A stretch of 64,000 bases of DNA, from IMG/VR virus record IMGVR_UViG_3300032298_001311, positions 62,001-126,000 of that record, one strand, 5' to 3'. Source of the stretch: a virus. The notes beneath the pieces were generated by a model. That model did no database searches. It saw only the letters and a program-made list of their open reading frames with translations, and was not told where the DNA came from. The position numbers were made by a program, and so were the translations under genes. Shown piece by piece: positions 33,085 through 40,908 of this stretch (the stretch's first letter is position 1; each line of letters begins with the position of its first letter).

Positions 33085-33323
33085 CTATAATCAGGTAAAG
33101 GCCCGCCGTGCTTTTTGCCTTTTATAATTTTACCGTCTATCTTTTTTCGATTCTTACCAACACGTTGAGTTTTTCCACTACGATGAGAGAGAAATCCTTG
33201 ACTAATACAGGATGATAGTTGACTAGCTCCTATGTTTCTACCCTTCTTTGCTTTATTACAAAGAGCTTTAGAAGCTGGTCCTTCTTCGTCTGTTATAGAG
33301 TTGGCGAATTCATATAATCTCAT
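33081..33323 (-). CDS. Small basic protein with MRLYEF leader (80 aa)
   Basis: Begins MRLYEFANSI (capsid-targeting-like leader), then two Cys and a Lys/Arg/Gly-rich body ending KKHGGPLPDYS. The basic composition suits a DNA-associated internal head protein. ATAAATA ends 5 nt before the ATG. It converges on radical SAM gene A, sharing 4 nt. Confidence 0.65.
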   Translation of the reverse strand: MRLYEFANSITDEEGPASKALCNKAKKGRNIGASQLSSCISQGFLSHRSGKTQRVGKNRKKIDGKIIKGKKHGGPLPDYS

Positions 33324-33331
33324 AAAAATAT

Positions 33332-34039
33332 TTATCTAGATTTGATATAGTTATTAGCTCTAACTAAATCTTCTTCAGTATTAACTTCGGGAGGAACTAC
33401 ATTAGTTTTGAGAGCAGCAATCTTATATCCAAGCTCTATCCATCTCAATTGTTCAAGATTTTCTGCAATTTCGTGAGGTGTTCTTTCATTAGATAACAAC
33501 ATTAGATTTTGTCTTTTGTAAGCATAAACACCTACATGATGATATCCATAACTCAAGGCACTTCTACAAAACCAATGTGCTCTCATAATATTTGGATCTA
33601 TGTCTGATGCAACTTGACAACAAATTGCTTTAACAGTATTGATATCATTTTGTCCTCCAGGACTCATTTCGTGAACAAGAGTAGCAACATCTGCTCCTGT
33701 TCTTTCTAGAGTAATAGCAGCATCAACTATTTGATAAGGATCAATAAAAGGCAAATCACCTTGACAGTTTACAATTATATCTTCATTAAAATCATTAGCT
33801 GCCCATGCTATTCTGTCAGTACCTGTTGCACAAGCTTCTGGGGTTAATCTTACGTCCCAGTGAGGGAATTTTTCTTTAAGATCAGGACTATCTGTTAGAA
33901 CAGTAACGAGATAGTCAGTAGCACAAGCTCTAGCATGAACATGTTCGATAAGAGTCTTTTCGCCTATCATAGCTAAAGGCTTGTTAGGTAATCTTGTGCT
34001 TTGCATTCTTGCTGGTATTACGATTCGCATTGTGGGCAT
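33332..34039 (-). CDS. kdsB: CMP-KDO synthetase-like cytidylyltransferase
   Basis: 235 residues with the KdsB signature: IVIPARMQSTRLPNKPLAMIG (CTP-binding loop), LTPEACATGTDRIAWAA, VNCQGDLPFIDP and a late NTEEDL. KdsB activates 3-deoxy-manno-octulosonate with CTP for lipopolysaccharide inner core; related enzymes activate other sugar acids. No KdsA/KdsC/WaaA is in the window. KdsB genes occur in other marine phages. It may feed surface-glycan modification with the epimerase downstream, which is inference. Confidence 0.85.
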   Translation of the reverse strand: MPTMRIVIPARMQSTRLPNKPLAMIGEKTLIEHVHARACATDYLVTVLTDSPDLKEKFPHWDVRLTPEACATGTDRIAWAANDFNEDIIVNCQGDLPFIDPYQIVDAAITLERTGADVATLVHEMSPGGQNDINTVKAICCQVASDIDPNIMRAHWFCRSALSYGYHHVGVYAYKRQNLMLLSNERTPHEIAENLEQLRWIELGYKIAALKTNVVPPEVNTEEDLVRANNYIKSR

Positions 34040-34067
34040 TTGGATTTTCTCTCTTATAAGTATTCGG

Positions 34068-34388
34068 ATGTTGAGTTACATTTATATAATCGGATCAGAC
34101 AAACCTCCTTACAAAATTGGAATAAGCAGAAATCCAGAACGTCGTTTGAAAAACATTCAAACAGGACATCCTCATAAATTACAGATTTGGGAATTAAGAG
34201 AGACAGATTCAAAGAGAACAAAATTATTAGAATCTGTCATTCACAAGCATCTCGTTAATTATAGAATGACAGGAGAGTGGTTCAATATTCCTTTAGAGGA
34301 AGCAAAACATCATGTTGATTTTGCTTTAATTAGATACGAAGATGATCCATTGTTAGAACATCTGGTAAAAAATAAATTAATTAGATGA
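34068..34388 (+). CDS. GIY-YIG-like protein (Mug113/T5orf172 type)
   Basis: 106 residues: MLSYIYIIGSDKPPYKIGISRNPERRLKNIQTGHP is a compact GIY-YIG-related core (Y-I-x-I ... YKIGIS ... R), and HKHLVNYRMTGEWF near the middle is typical of the Mug113/T5orf172 family. These are predicted nucleic-acid-binding or nuclease domains. The ATG at 34068 is chosen because the open frame before it overlaps the kdsB start on the other strand. Confidence 0.75.
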   Translation: MLSYIYIIGSDKPPYKIGISRNPERRLKNIQTGHPHKLQIWELRETDSKRTKLLESVIHKHLVNYRMTGEWFNIPLEEAKHHVDFALIRYEDDPLLEHLVKNKLIR

Positions 34389-35621
34389 ATTCATCCATTT
34401 AATTAAATCTGGTTCTAATATATCTTCATAATTTTCTAATCTATATGTATCAAGTTGTTTTGTTATTTTTACCAATTCTAATTTAAGAAATTCATTATCT
34501 AAGTTATGGGGTGAATTCATAAATTCGATAATTCCTTGGTATTGAGAATTAAAATGGTTTCTAAATCTTTCTTCTAAACAATTTATATGATATCTAAATT
34601 TTTCTTCAATTTTAATTTTAATATCTTTTGGTAATATTTGAATATTATAATAATTAGGATAATTTAAAATATTGTTTATTAGAATTTTATCGTGTGGCAC
34701 TCCTAATAGTAAAAGTTTATCAACTAATAAAGGAATATTGAAAATATTAAAAATTTGTGTAGTGGTGCTTATTCCTAATATAGATGGATTAAAATCTAAA
34801 ATTGTCTTTATATTTTTTTCGATAATTTTCCAATTTGTCCCACTTCTAATGTATTCCCCAATTCTATCACTACCGTCAATCGATGCATAAACTGATAAGT
34901 TATTTTCAAAATATTTCCAAAAATCTATAATATTTCTTCCTTTGTATTCTAATTTACTAATATTTGTATTATATCTTAATTTTACATAATTTCTATTTCG
35001 ATTAATTAATTCTTCTAAAATAAAATAATGTTCATCCATTAATAACGGCTCGCCACCAGCAAAATATATCTCCTCAACAACATCTATAAATTCTAACAAA
35101 TATTCTTTTATTGATTTTTTAGAATAATTGTCTATATGTATAAGTCTTGGGTCATTAATTGTTCCCCCTATACTTTCATTTAATTTTAAATGATCATCAT
35201 ACCAACTGCTACTTAATCTGCTCCCACACATTCTGCATTTAAAATTACAAATATTGCTAAATCTAAAATCCCAATAGATTAAATTAAATTTAGAGTATTC
35301 TCCGTCAATGTTTGTGTCTTCTACTGCTGATTTTATATGACTTGCAAAATTTTTATTAGATTCTTTTCTAAAACTATCTAAACCCAATTCTTCATTTAAA
35401 TAACACCTATCACAACTAGGATGTTTGGTACCATTAAGCATAGATTTTCTTAATGATTTAAGATAATCATTATTCCAAATTTCTTCTAATGACTGTTTTT
35501 TTGTATTCCCGCAACTATTTTTCCATTCTGTAGTACAACATTGATAAACATCGCCATTTGGCCAAATGTTTAGATGTATCCAAGGAAGTATACAAAATGT
35601 ATTGTTTATGGAGTTGTTCAT
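34377..35621 (-). CDS. Radical SAM protein B with N-terminal Cys module
   Basis: 414 residues. The order FCILPWIHLNIWPNGDVYQCC, SCDRCYLNEELG (extra Cys), then the radical SAM motif Cys125-Cys129-Cys132 (CNFKCRMC) and YFAGGEPLL. This is the phage/cyanobacterial 'twitch/SPASM-like' type in which an auxiliary cluster module precedes the radical SAM barrel. It is much more AT-rich in codon choice (Asn, Ile, Lys) than neighbours. Related to the proteins at 56079-59929. Substrate unknown. Confidence 0.87.
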   Translation of the reverse strand: MNNSINNTFCILPWIHLNIWPNGDVYQCCTTEWKNSCGNTKKQSLEEIWNNDYLKSLRKSMLNGTKHPSCDRCYLNEELGLDSFRKESNKNFASHIKSAVEDTNIDGEYSKFNLIYWDFRFSNICNFKCRMCGSRLSSSWYDDHLKLNESIGGTINDPRLIHIDNYSKKSIKEYLLEFIDVVEEIYFAGGEPLLMDEHYFILEELINRNRNYVKLRYNTNISKLEYKGRNIIDFWKYFENNLSVYASIDGSDRIGEYIRSGTNWKIIEKNIKTILDFNPSILGISTTTQIFNIFNIPLLVDKLLLLGVPHDKILINNILNYPNYYNIQILPKDIKIKIEEKFRYHINCLEERFRNHFNSQYQGIIEFMNSPHNLDNEFLKLELVKITKQLDTYRLENYEDILEPDLIKWMNSSN

Positions 35622-35641
35622 TTCAAAATATATTACTTAAC

Positions 35642-35902
35642 TCATCCGGTTCGATGAATTAAGTGATAACCAAACTGTGTTTGAATAGGTTGACTAATCT
35701 CACCAACTGGAGTTGCTACAGTTGCATCTTCAAACGGCTTGACCATTTGTCCAGGACCAAATTCTCCAAGGTCGCCGGAGCGGGCCTTACTTGGACACTT
35801 GCTATGTTGCTGTGCTAATGTTCCAAAATTTAAAGCATTAGCTTCTGCTAATATTGATTGTGCTTGTTCTAATGAATCTACTAAAATATGACTTGCTCTC
35901 AT
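35642..35902 (-). CDS. ppiC: Parvulin-type peptidyl-prolyl isomerase
   Basis: 86 residues, the minimal parvulin domain: RASHILVDSLEQAQSIL, then FGTLAQQHSKCPSKARSGDLGEFGPGQMVKPFEDA, then TQFGYHLIHRTG. The catalytic-site His, Asp/Cys and His positions are kept. It speeds cis-trans isomerisation of Xaa-Pro bonds; E. coli PpiC has 93 aa. No signal peptide, so cytoplasmic. It joins DnaK and Hsp20 as a phage-borne folding factor. Confidence 0.92.
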   Translation of the reverse strand: MRASHILVDSLEQAQSILAEANALNFGTLAQQHSKCPSKARSGDLGEFGPGQMVKPFEDATVATPVGEISQPIQTQFGYHLIHRTG

Positions 35903-35917
35903 TTTCTTTCCTTTAAG

Positions 35918-35995
35918 TGGTCTCGGTGGAGAGATTCGAACTCCCGACCCTCTGGTCCCAAACCAGATGCGCTAGCCAGACTGCGCTACACCGAG
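35918..35995 (-). tRNA. tRNA-Pro (UGG)
   Basis: Full cloverleaf: acceptor CTCGGTG/CACCGAG, anticodon stem TCTGG/CCAGA with loop TTTGGGA (anticodon TGG), T-arm GGGAG-TTCGAAT-CTCTC, discriminator A and an encoded CCA. C1-G72 is the typical tRNA-Pro identity pair. Confidence 0.95.
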
Positions 35996-35998
35996 GTA

Positions 35999-36074
35999 TG
36001 GTGGAAGATACCGGACTCGAACCGATCGCCTCTTGAATGCAAATCAAGCGCTCTCCCAGATGAGCTAATCTCCC
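35999..36074 (-). tRNA. tRNA-Ala (UGC)
   Basis: Cloverleaf with acceptor GGGAGAT/ATCTTCC, containing the G3-U70 alanine identity pair, anticodon stem CTTGA/TCAAG with loop TTTGCAT (anticodon TGC), TTCGAGT T-loop and encoded CCA. It lies 3 nt from tRNA-Pro. Confidence 0.95.
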
Positions 36075-36116
36075 ATTGTCTTATATTACTTTACTTGCTG
36101 AATTCTGTCAACCTCG

Positions 36117-36515
36117 TTATTGGATATGAATGGTTGTATATTCTCTATCTTGTCCAACTATTTCATAGAGTCGTCTGGCATTAGCAGGTGCCAAACGGAC
36201 ACAACCGTGACTAGCAGGCCTACCCAAATTGCCCACATGAGGAGTCCCATGAATAGCGTAGCCGCCATTAAAAAATATGGAATAAGGCATAGGAGCATTA
36301 TCATACTTCTTACTGTAGTGCATACGTTGTAATGAATACGGGCTAAAAGTTCCACTTGGTGTATGATATCCTCTTTTTGCTGTTGATACTTTCCATGTAA
36401 ATGTTCCTTCTGGACTATCTACATACATTGTTTGTGTTCTCTTATCTACTACTATCTGTGTAGCAAGTGCCGGTGTTGATAAAAATAATGCTAATGCTAT
36501 TAGTATCTTCTTCAT
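36117..36515 (-). CDS. Secreted L,D-transpeptidase (YkuD family)
   Basis: 132 residues: Sec signal peptide (MKKILIALALFLSTPALA), then a minimal YkuD domain with His89 in AIHGTPHVG and the active site SHGCVRL (His103, Cys105). L,D-transpeptidases make 3-3 cross-links in peptidoglycan or attach proteins to it in the periplasm. A phage version could strengthen or remodel the wall of the infected cell. The stand-alone domain without LysM is shorter than bacterial enzymes. Confidence 0.9.
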   Translation of the reverse strand: MKKILIALALFLSTPALATQIVVDKRTQTMYVDSPEGTFTWKVSTAKRGYHTPSGTFSPYSLQRMHYSKKYDNAPMPYSIFFNGGYAIHGTPHVGNLGRPASHGCVRLAPANARRLYEIVGQDREYTTIHIQ

Positions 36516-36564
36516 GTCTGGATCCTAATGTCTGATACATTATATATCCAGATAATGATTTGAA

Positions 36565-36810
36565 TTATTTAGAATCGGTATTATAAGTTCTTGTTACACC
36601 GTGCTTTTTTAAACCTCGTAATATTCTTTCATCTATATAATCATCAAGAGCATCTTTTAATTTTTCTCTTGCTGGAAGAAATCTTTCTTCATATATTTTA
36701 CGACGAGCGTGAATATTTTCATATTTCTCTTCTTCCCACATATCGTCCTGGCAATCGATAACTTCTTCTAATGATTCGATAAATTTATCAAACATACGTT
36801 CAGTAGTCAT
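36565..36810 (-). CDS. Hypothetical protein (81 aa)
   Basis: Charged helical protein (MTTERMFDKFIESLEEVIDCQDDMWEEEKYENI), no family recognised. Its ATG overlaps the stop of the membrane protein gene before it (ATGA). Confidence 0.6.
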   Translation of the reverse strand: MTTERMFDKFIESLEEVIDCQDDMWEEEKYENIHARRKIYEERFLPAREKLKDALDDYIDERILRGLKKHGVTRTYNTDSK

Positions 36811-37193
36811 GCTTTTTCCTTTTGTGCTAATGCTTTAATGACTTGATATTGTTCCCAGGCATTTTTTACTGCGGGACTTTCTTCACGAAGTTTCTTTTCT
36901 TTTTCTTGTTCATACCTAAAATTCTGTAACCATTGAAGATTATCTTTAGCAACAGAATTCATGCTAATTTTTAATTCTTGTCCGCCATATACATCACTTA
37001 GTGTAGTATAGATCATTTCGTCGCCATATATATTTTTGAAACTCATACTTCTTCTCCAGTGTCTTACAAAGTGTATAACATTTTCATAGAAAGTTTCAAG
37101 TATAAAGACAACCTCTAACCAAAGATCAGTGTATATGAGAAAGAACATGCCGGCGGCAAACCCGAGCACAAATGCGAGAATAATCCAAATCAT
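36807..37193 (-). CDS. Membrane-anchored hypothetical protein (128 aa)
   Basis: N-terminal transmembrane helix (IILAFVLGFAAGMFFLIY, residues about 3-21), a second weaker amphipathic stretch to 45, and a soluble, charged helical domain. No family recognised. Confidence 0.65.
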   Translation of the reverse strand: MIWIILAFVLGFAAGMFFLIYTDLWLEVVFILETFYENVIHFVRHWRRSMSFKNIYGDEMIYTTLSDVYGGQELKISMNSVAKDNLQWLQNFRYEQEKEKKLREESPAVKNAWEQYQVIKALAQKEKA

Positions 37194-37201
37194 ACATATA
37201 G

Positions 37202-37384
37202 TTATTTTTTAGGCTTGAGAGGCTTGACTTCTCTTGGTTGACCCCTTAAGGAAACATTTGAGCCGGCATATTGTGCTTTAAGGAGATCTTTAGCAACAAT
37301 TTGATTTGGTGCTTCTATACGAACATTAATGAGTCTATGATTTCCGGGCTGTTTAATTGAAGCTATTATTTCCCACATTTTCAT
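37202..37384 (-). CDS. Hypothetical protein (60 aa)
   Basis: MKMWEIIASIKQPGNHRLINVRIEAPNQIVAKDLLKAQYAG: a beta-alpha-beta pattern typical of small phage proteins that lack the C-terminal enzyme part; ends in a Lys/Pro tail. The ATG at 37384 has AAGGA 8 nt upstream and overlaps the previous gene. Confidence 0.6.
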   Translation of the reverse strand: MKMWEIIASIKQPGNHRLINVRIEAPNQIVAKDLLKAQYAGSNVSLRGQPREVKPLKPKK

Positions 37385-37535
37385 TATCAAATTCCTTCAT
37401 CATCTGTTCTTCTAATTTCTTAAGATGAGATTTATATTGAGCATATGCAAGTGGATCTTCGTCTCTGGTCATTTTACAAAGCATTATTAAACAAACTACT
37501 AATCGGTGGTTTTCATTTAATTCAAAGGTTTCCAT
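37353..37535 (-). CDS. Hypothetical protein (60 aa)
   Basis: Helical protein (METFELNENHRLVVCLIMLCKMTRDEDPLAYAQYKSHLKKLEEQMM), GAGGAG-type ribosome-binding site upstream; overlaps the next gene by 32 nt. No family recognised. Confidence 0.55.
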   Translation of the reverse strand: METFELNENHRLVVCLIMLCKMTRDEDPLAYAQYKSHLKKLEEQMMKEFDNENVGNNSFN

Positions 37536-37553
37536 TTGCTCCTCATAAAATAT

Positions 37554-38114
37554 TTAGTCCATCTTTGTCACGTTTAGGGCTTTAAGACATTGCTGTAATT
37601 TTATAGTTTGTTGATAGCAATCGTCTAGGGCATTGTGATTATTCGCTTTTTCTTCTCTTTGTGGGTTTAATCGAAATACAGTCCTACAATCGCGGGCTTG
37701 CCAAAAATTCCAAGGTACAGGCACTCTAGCATGTTTAGCTGCTGTTTCTAAAATGATGATATCAAATGCAGGACCATTTGCCCAAATTCTATCTAAAGGT
37801 CTACAAAAATCAAATAGCTGATTAAGAGCTTCTTTAACAGTTAAACGCTCAACACCTTCACCAAACGCTTCGTGTTGAATTTCGGGAGGTTGTTTGCTCC
37901 ACCATGCTAATGTGTCATCATTGATTTCAGCTTCCGGATAATCAAAACTTTCAGGATCAACCCTACAGTAAAAGTGAGGCATGTCTTTAACATTAATTTT
38001 GCGATTGTCGGCATATGGATCAAAGCGGAGAGCTCCGATTGTTAGGATCACAGCGTTCGGACCGGTGGCAAGTGTTTCGATGTCTACCATTACATCGCGT
38101 TCTTTAATGATCAT
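37554..38114 (-). CDS. dexA: DexA-like 3'-5' exonuclease (DnaQ/RNase T fold)
   Basis: 186 residues. DEDD exonuclease motifs: MVDIETLATGPNAVI (Asp, Glu), IWANGPAFDIIILE (Asp), and NNHNALDDC (His/Asp). The TLAWWSKQ insert is a trait of the T4 exonuclease A/Rv2179c-like group. It would trim DNA or RNA 3' ends, for example in host DNA breakdown. The listed start is a plausible ATG just downstream of a TTGACT-N17-TACAAT promoter. Confidence 0.85.
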   Translation of the reverse strand: MIIKERDVMVDIETLATGPNAVILTIGALRFDPYADNRKINVKDMPHFYCRVDPESFDYPEAEINDDTLAWWSKQPPEIQHEAFGEGVERLTVKEALNQLFDFCRPLDRIWANGPAFDIIILETAAKHARVPVPWNFWQARDCRTVFRLNPQREEKANNHNALDDCYQQTIKLQQCLKALNVTKMD

Positions 38115-38120
38115 ACACGT

Positions 38121-38149
38121 ATTGTATGACTATTCGTTGTTTAAGTCAA
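38121..38149 (-). promoter_or_regulatory. Sigma70-like promoter of the exonuclease operon
   Basis: Minus strand TTGACT (38144-38149), 17-nt spacer, TACAAT (38121-38126), placed at the end of the lipase gene. Confidence 0.6.
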
Positions 38150-38711
38150 TGAAGTCCTTTACCAACTTTACTGTATCATCATGCATCATAACTTCAGCGT
38201 GATTGGCAGGAATATCGTGTATGTCTCCTATAGACCATCCACGTTGTGATCGCATTGTTACAACACCATCGCTTTCTTCGTATATAAATGGATTGTATCC
38301 TTTGGTAGTAATGATATGTTGGACAGGCATATAAAAATCTTGTTCATGTATATGTTTTAGGAATTTACTACCATGTGCCATTTCTTTAACATATGGGCTT
38401 CTTGTTAACATTGATTGGAATATACTAATATCTAATCCATCTAATGGTGTTGCTATTGTTGTTATACTTCGTACACCTAAATGATCACCTAACCATAAAC
38501 CTAATATACCTCCCATCGAATGTCCTATAACATGACAATCCTGTGTTACAAGTTTTTGTAATTGTTCAATGAGAGGACCCATATGTCCTTCTGGATTTTT
38601 TCTATAGTCGAAGAACTGCCATTTATATGATTTTGGCAGTTGCTTCTGTAGGTAGTTAAAAATGAACGGTGATGAATAAGCACCGTGTATTGCAAGTATC
38701 TGTGTAGCCAT
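38130..38711 (-). CDS. Alpha/beta hydrolase (lipase-like)
   Basis: 193 residues. Opening IHGAYSSPFIF (oxyanion HG motif), nucleophile Ser65 in VIGHSMGG, later DGVVTMRSQRGW (acid) and ANHAEVMMHD (His). The layout is that of small intracellular lipases/acyl-esterases (PGAP1/RsbQ-like). The acyl substrate is unknown. Together with PlcP and the FadJ-like enzyme it hints at phage interest in host lipids. Confidence 0.82.
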   Translation of the reverse strand: MATQILAIHGAYSSPFIFNYLQKQLPKSYKWQFFDYRKNPEGHMGPLIEQLQKLVTQDCHVIGHSMGGILGLWLGDHLGVRSITTIATPLDGLDISIFQSMLTRSPYVKEMAHGSKFLKHIHEQDFYMPVQHIITTKGYNPFIYEESDGVVTMRSQRGWSIGDIHDIPANHAEVMMHDDTVKLVKDFIDLNNE

Positions 38712-38752
38712 GGTAGGTTTATTTAACCTGTGCGATGCAGCATTTTATATTA

Positions 38753-38986
38753 CTACTTAATGACTTCCTTTAGTTCATTAAGTCTACCTTTAAGATAATT
38801 TTCTACAATTATTAAATTAGAAAGTTCTTGTCTTTCTTCATCTGTTAATTCATTATGTCTTTGACTTAATCTTTTTTTTCTAATACCAATTGTATTATTC
38901 TCATAAACAAACGCACTTTTTAAATTAAATCTCATTGGATCATAGGCGAGCGAATATTCGCCCGGAGCAACGGCTGACTGTGGCAT
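38753..38986 (-). CDS. Hypothetical protein (77 aa)
   Basis: Starts MPQSAVAPGEYSLAYDPMRFNLKSAFVYENN; the second half is a charged helix pair (RQELSNLIIVENYLKGRLNELKEV). No family recognised; AAAGTTATG context with GGGGAAAG upstream. Confidence 0.6.
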   Translation of the reverse strand: MPQSAVAPGEYSLAYDPMRFNLKSAFVYENNTIGIRKKRLSQRHNELTDEERQELSNLIIVENYLKGRLNELKEVIK

Positions 38987-39037
38987 AACTTTCCCCTTGT
39001 GTAGCAGTTCAAATGGAAACGTAAAAAATTACTTATC

Positions 39038-39406
39038 TCAAATCTTAGGATTTACCTTATCTAAAGCTCTCTTTAAAAGATCCACTGAATCACCATTAAA
39101 AGTTATATTTTCGCCAAATCCTAAAATGCAAACTTGTTTTACTGATTCTGGCTTATTATCCTTCATCTCATAGTTAAACATAACCATTTCTCTCTTACCA
39201 TTAAACCAGAATTCTATAGTCTTCTTATTAGGATCTAGACCTCTAACAAGAAGTTCATATCCGCCACTCTCAACTACACTGTCTGCTGCTTCTCTAGTAA
39301 TACAGCCTGGATCTAATTTTGGTTTTACTTCAACTATTGATTTAGTTTCAGCAATAGTATTATATGGGGTAAGCGAAATTAAAGTAGCAATTAAGAACTT
39401 GTTCAT
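39038..39406 (-). CDS. Exported hypothetical protein (122 aa)
   Basis: Signal peptide (MNKFLIATLISLTPYNTIA, cleavage near residue 19), then a small beta domain with two Cys (GCITREAAD, QVCILGFG) that could form a disulfide in the periplasm. No family recognised. Confidence 0.7.
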   Translation of the reverse strand: MNKFLIATLISLTPYNTIAETKSIVEVKPKLDPGCITREAADSVVESGGYELLVRGLDPNKKTIEFWFNGKREMVMFNYEMKDNKPESVKQVCILGFGENITFNGDSVDLLKRALDKVNPKI

Positions 39407-39439
39407 TATTTTCTCCTGACAAGTTCTATATATGCTACT

Positions 39440-39880
39440 TTAATAATCTCCCTCACAAACTTGGAGAACACGAACACCTTGTTCACGAATCGCTTTTACA
39501 ACTTGATTACGATCGTCAATCCAAAGATAAGGTTCTCCAAATTCTTTACGGATTTCTTCTAAAAGTTCTACCTTTACAATACCGTCCTGTCTATAATCCT
39601 TTAGAGGACGCATATACATTTTTTCGTATTTGATATCAAACTTTGCTAACCACTCCTCTGAAACTTCTCTATGTCCTTCATTTCTTCCGGTACAAATAAG
39701 AATAGTATTACCAGTTTCGTAAAACTGATTTGCCATCCAAACAATTTCTTCGTGAGCAGGGTCTAAATGCTGGGCGGCAAAAAAAGAATTCCAATTCTTT
39801 TGTTCACCTTCGAACCAGTGTCTACGATGCTCCATATCGGCAAGAGTACCGTCAATATCAAACACTATAATTCTTTTCAT
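39440..39880 (-). CDS. HAD-family phosphatase, Pnk 3'-phosphatase-like
   Basis: 146 residues. HAD motif I FDIDGTLAD (nucleophile Asp), motif II ILICTGRNEGHR, motif III/IV near KVELLEEI and LWIDDRN. The size and motifs match the 3'-phosphatase domain of T4 polynucleotide kinase, which removes 3' phosphates during tRNA or DNA repair. A separate kinase-like protein is at 51436-51894, so the two Pnk activities may be split. A generic HAD phosphatase is the alternative. Confidence 0.8.
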   Translation of the reverse strand: MKRIIVFDIDGTLADMEHRRHWFEGEQKNWNSFFAAQHLDPAHEEIVWMANQFYETGNTILICTGRNEGHREVSEEWLAKFDIKYEKMYMRPLKDYRQDGIVKVELLEEIRKEFGEPYLWIDDRNQVVKAIREQGVRVLQVCEGDY

Positions 39881-39927
39881 GTGTGTCTCCCTATATGCTA
39901 ATTTAACATCTTAAGAGATATTGTCAA

Positions 39928-40071
39928 CTACCTTGCTGCCAAATATAATCCAATATTTGAAACAGCATATCCTCCAAAGGTAATGGCCATAGCACTATTA
40001 CCTTTTAGATATTGTTCTAAAGCAATATAAGCATAAACAACACCAACTAGTGCTATGAGCCAACTACTCAT
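39928..40071 (-). CDS. Small membrane protein (47 aa)
   Basis: MSSWLIALVGVVYAYIALEQYLKGNSAMAITFGGYAVSNIGLYLAAR: two short hydrophobic helices with a hydrophilic turn. The ATG overlaps the stop of the Gly-rich gene (TAATG). The longer frame to 40134 is the anti-frame of that gene and is not used. Confidence 0.75.
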   Translation of the reverse strand: MSSWLIALVGVVYAYIALEQYLKGNSAMAITFGGYAVSNIGLYLAAR

Positions 40072-40442
40072 TATAGACAAACCTTTCTGTAAACATATCC
40101 TTGTAAAGCATCCCACTCTTGCATAATTTGGCACTTGCGTTTTATAACGACAACAGGTGCGGGTTCTTCAACGACTACTGGAGCAGGCTGTTGAACTACA
40201 ACAGGAGGTGGAGCATAAACAACTGGACGATTAGCATTGGCAATAGCACCACCGATAATGCCACCAAGTAGAGCACCACCGGCAGCAGCACCAATCATTG
40301 CGCCGCCATATCCCCAGCCACCTCCATATCCCCAGCCACCATATCCACCATAACCCCAGCCACCATACCCCCACTGAGCATGAGCAGGTGCTGACACCAA
40401 TAGTGAAGCAGCAACTAATGTACCAATAATAGTCTTACGCAT
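40071..40442 (-). CDS. Exported glycine-rich protein 1 (WGYGG repeats)
   Basis: 123 residues: Sec signal peptide (MRKTIIGTLVAASLLVSAPAHA), five or six WGYGG/GYGG repeats (about 24-46), a glycine-zipper-like stretch GAAAGGALLGGIIGGAIA, a Pro/Val-rich segment and a C-terminal Cys pair in KCQIMQEW...YRKVCL. The glycine-zipper suggests membrane insertion or oligomerisation in the envelope. It shares architecture with the protein at 49753-50424. Confidence 0.8.
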   Translation of the reverse strand: MRKTIIGTLVAASLLVSAPAHAQWGYGGWGYGGYGGWGYGGGWGYGGAMIGAAAGGALLGGIIGGAIANANRPVVYAPPPVVVQQPAPVVVEEPAPVVVIKRKCQIMQEWDALQGYVYRKVCL

Positions 40443-40443
40443 T

Positions 40444-40542
40444 TTATTCTCCTCTAAACAATCCAAAGATAACCATAATTAGTGTGGCAACAGCAACTAC
40501 CTGTCCAAGATAGACTGCTCCCCAAATTAAATCAACAGTCAT
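40444..40542 (-). CDS. Single-pass membrane peptide (32 aa)
   Basis: MTVDLIWGAVYLGQVVAVATLIMVIFGLFRGE, one transmembrane helix. Start at 40542 because GGAGGAG lies 6 nt upstream; the first codons overlap the previous gene's end. Small toxins or holin-like peptides have this shape, but nothing more can be said. Confidence 0.7.
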   Translation of the reverse strand: MTVDLIWGAVYLGQVVAVATLIMVIFGLFRGE

Positions 40543-40693
40543 AGAACTCCTCCGTTCCTGGTACCATCCATTCACTATCGCTTGGACAACTATACCATCG
40601 TTCACCAAAGTAGCAAATGGTATAAGCACTATATCCACCATACCATATCCGAGTGGAGAGACGATATGACCTCGGTTGTTTTAATTCTTCCAT
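40532..40693 (-). CDS. Hypothetical protein (53 aa)
   Basis: MEELKQPRSYRLSTRIWYGGYSAYTICYFGERWYSCPSDSEWM: Tyr/Trp/Cys-rich, possibly a small metal-binding or disulfide fold. ATG 40693 is preferred because GGAG lies 7 nt upstream. Confidence 0.6.
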   Translation of the reverse strand: MEELKQPRSYRLSTRIWYGGYSAYTICYFGERWYSCPSDSEWMVPGTEEFYDC

Positions 40694-40695
40694 CC

Positions 40696-40848
40696 TTATC
40701 TCCATTGAATCCATTTATTGATCCAACTCATTATATATGACCATGTTCCCATGTCCTTGCCAATTTGGTAGACTATGTATGCTGCCATGGAATACCAAAA
40801 TGCTACAACAAATGCCGAGAAAACTAATAACAGATAGATAGTTCTCAA
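40696..40848 (-). CDS. Small membrane protein (50 aa)
   Basis: TTG start at 40848 reads LRTIYLLLVFSAFVVAFWYS (transmembrane) then MAAYIVYQIGKDMG to WIQWR-stop. It ends 2 nt before the next ATG. Promoter-like TTGACA (40907-40912) and TATAAT (40882-40887) with a 19-nt spacer lie upstream. No ATG, so the call is moderate. Confidence 0.55.
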   Translation of the reverse strand: MRTIYLLLVFSAFVVAFWYSMAAYIVYQIGKDMGTWSYIMSWINKWIQWR

Positions 40849-40908
40849 TTTATATTCTTTTCAATCTTTGAAAACTGATATATTATAATAACATCTTTAA
40901 GAACTGTG

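Noticed and set aside
40444-40641. Longer 65-aa version of the 32-aa membrane peptide
   Set aside because: The upstream part overlaps another coupled small gene in a different frame, and GGAGGAG precedes the internal ATG at 40542.
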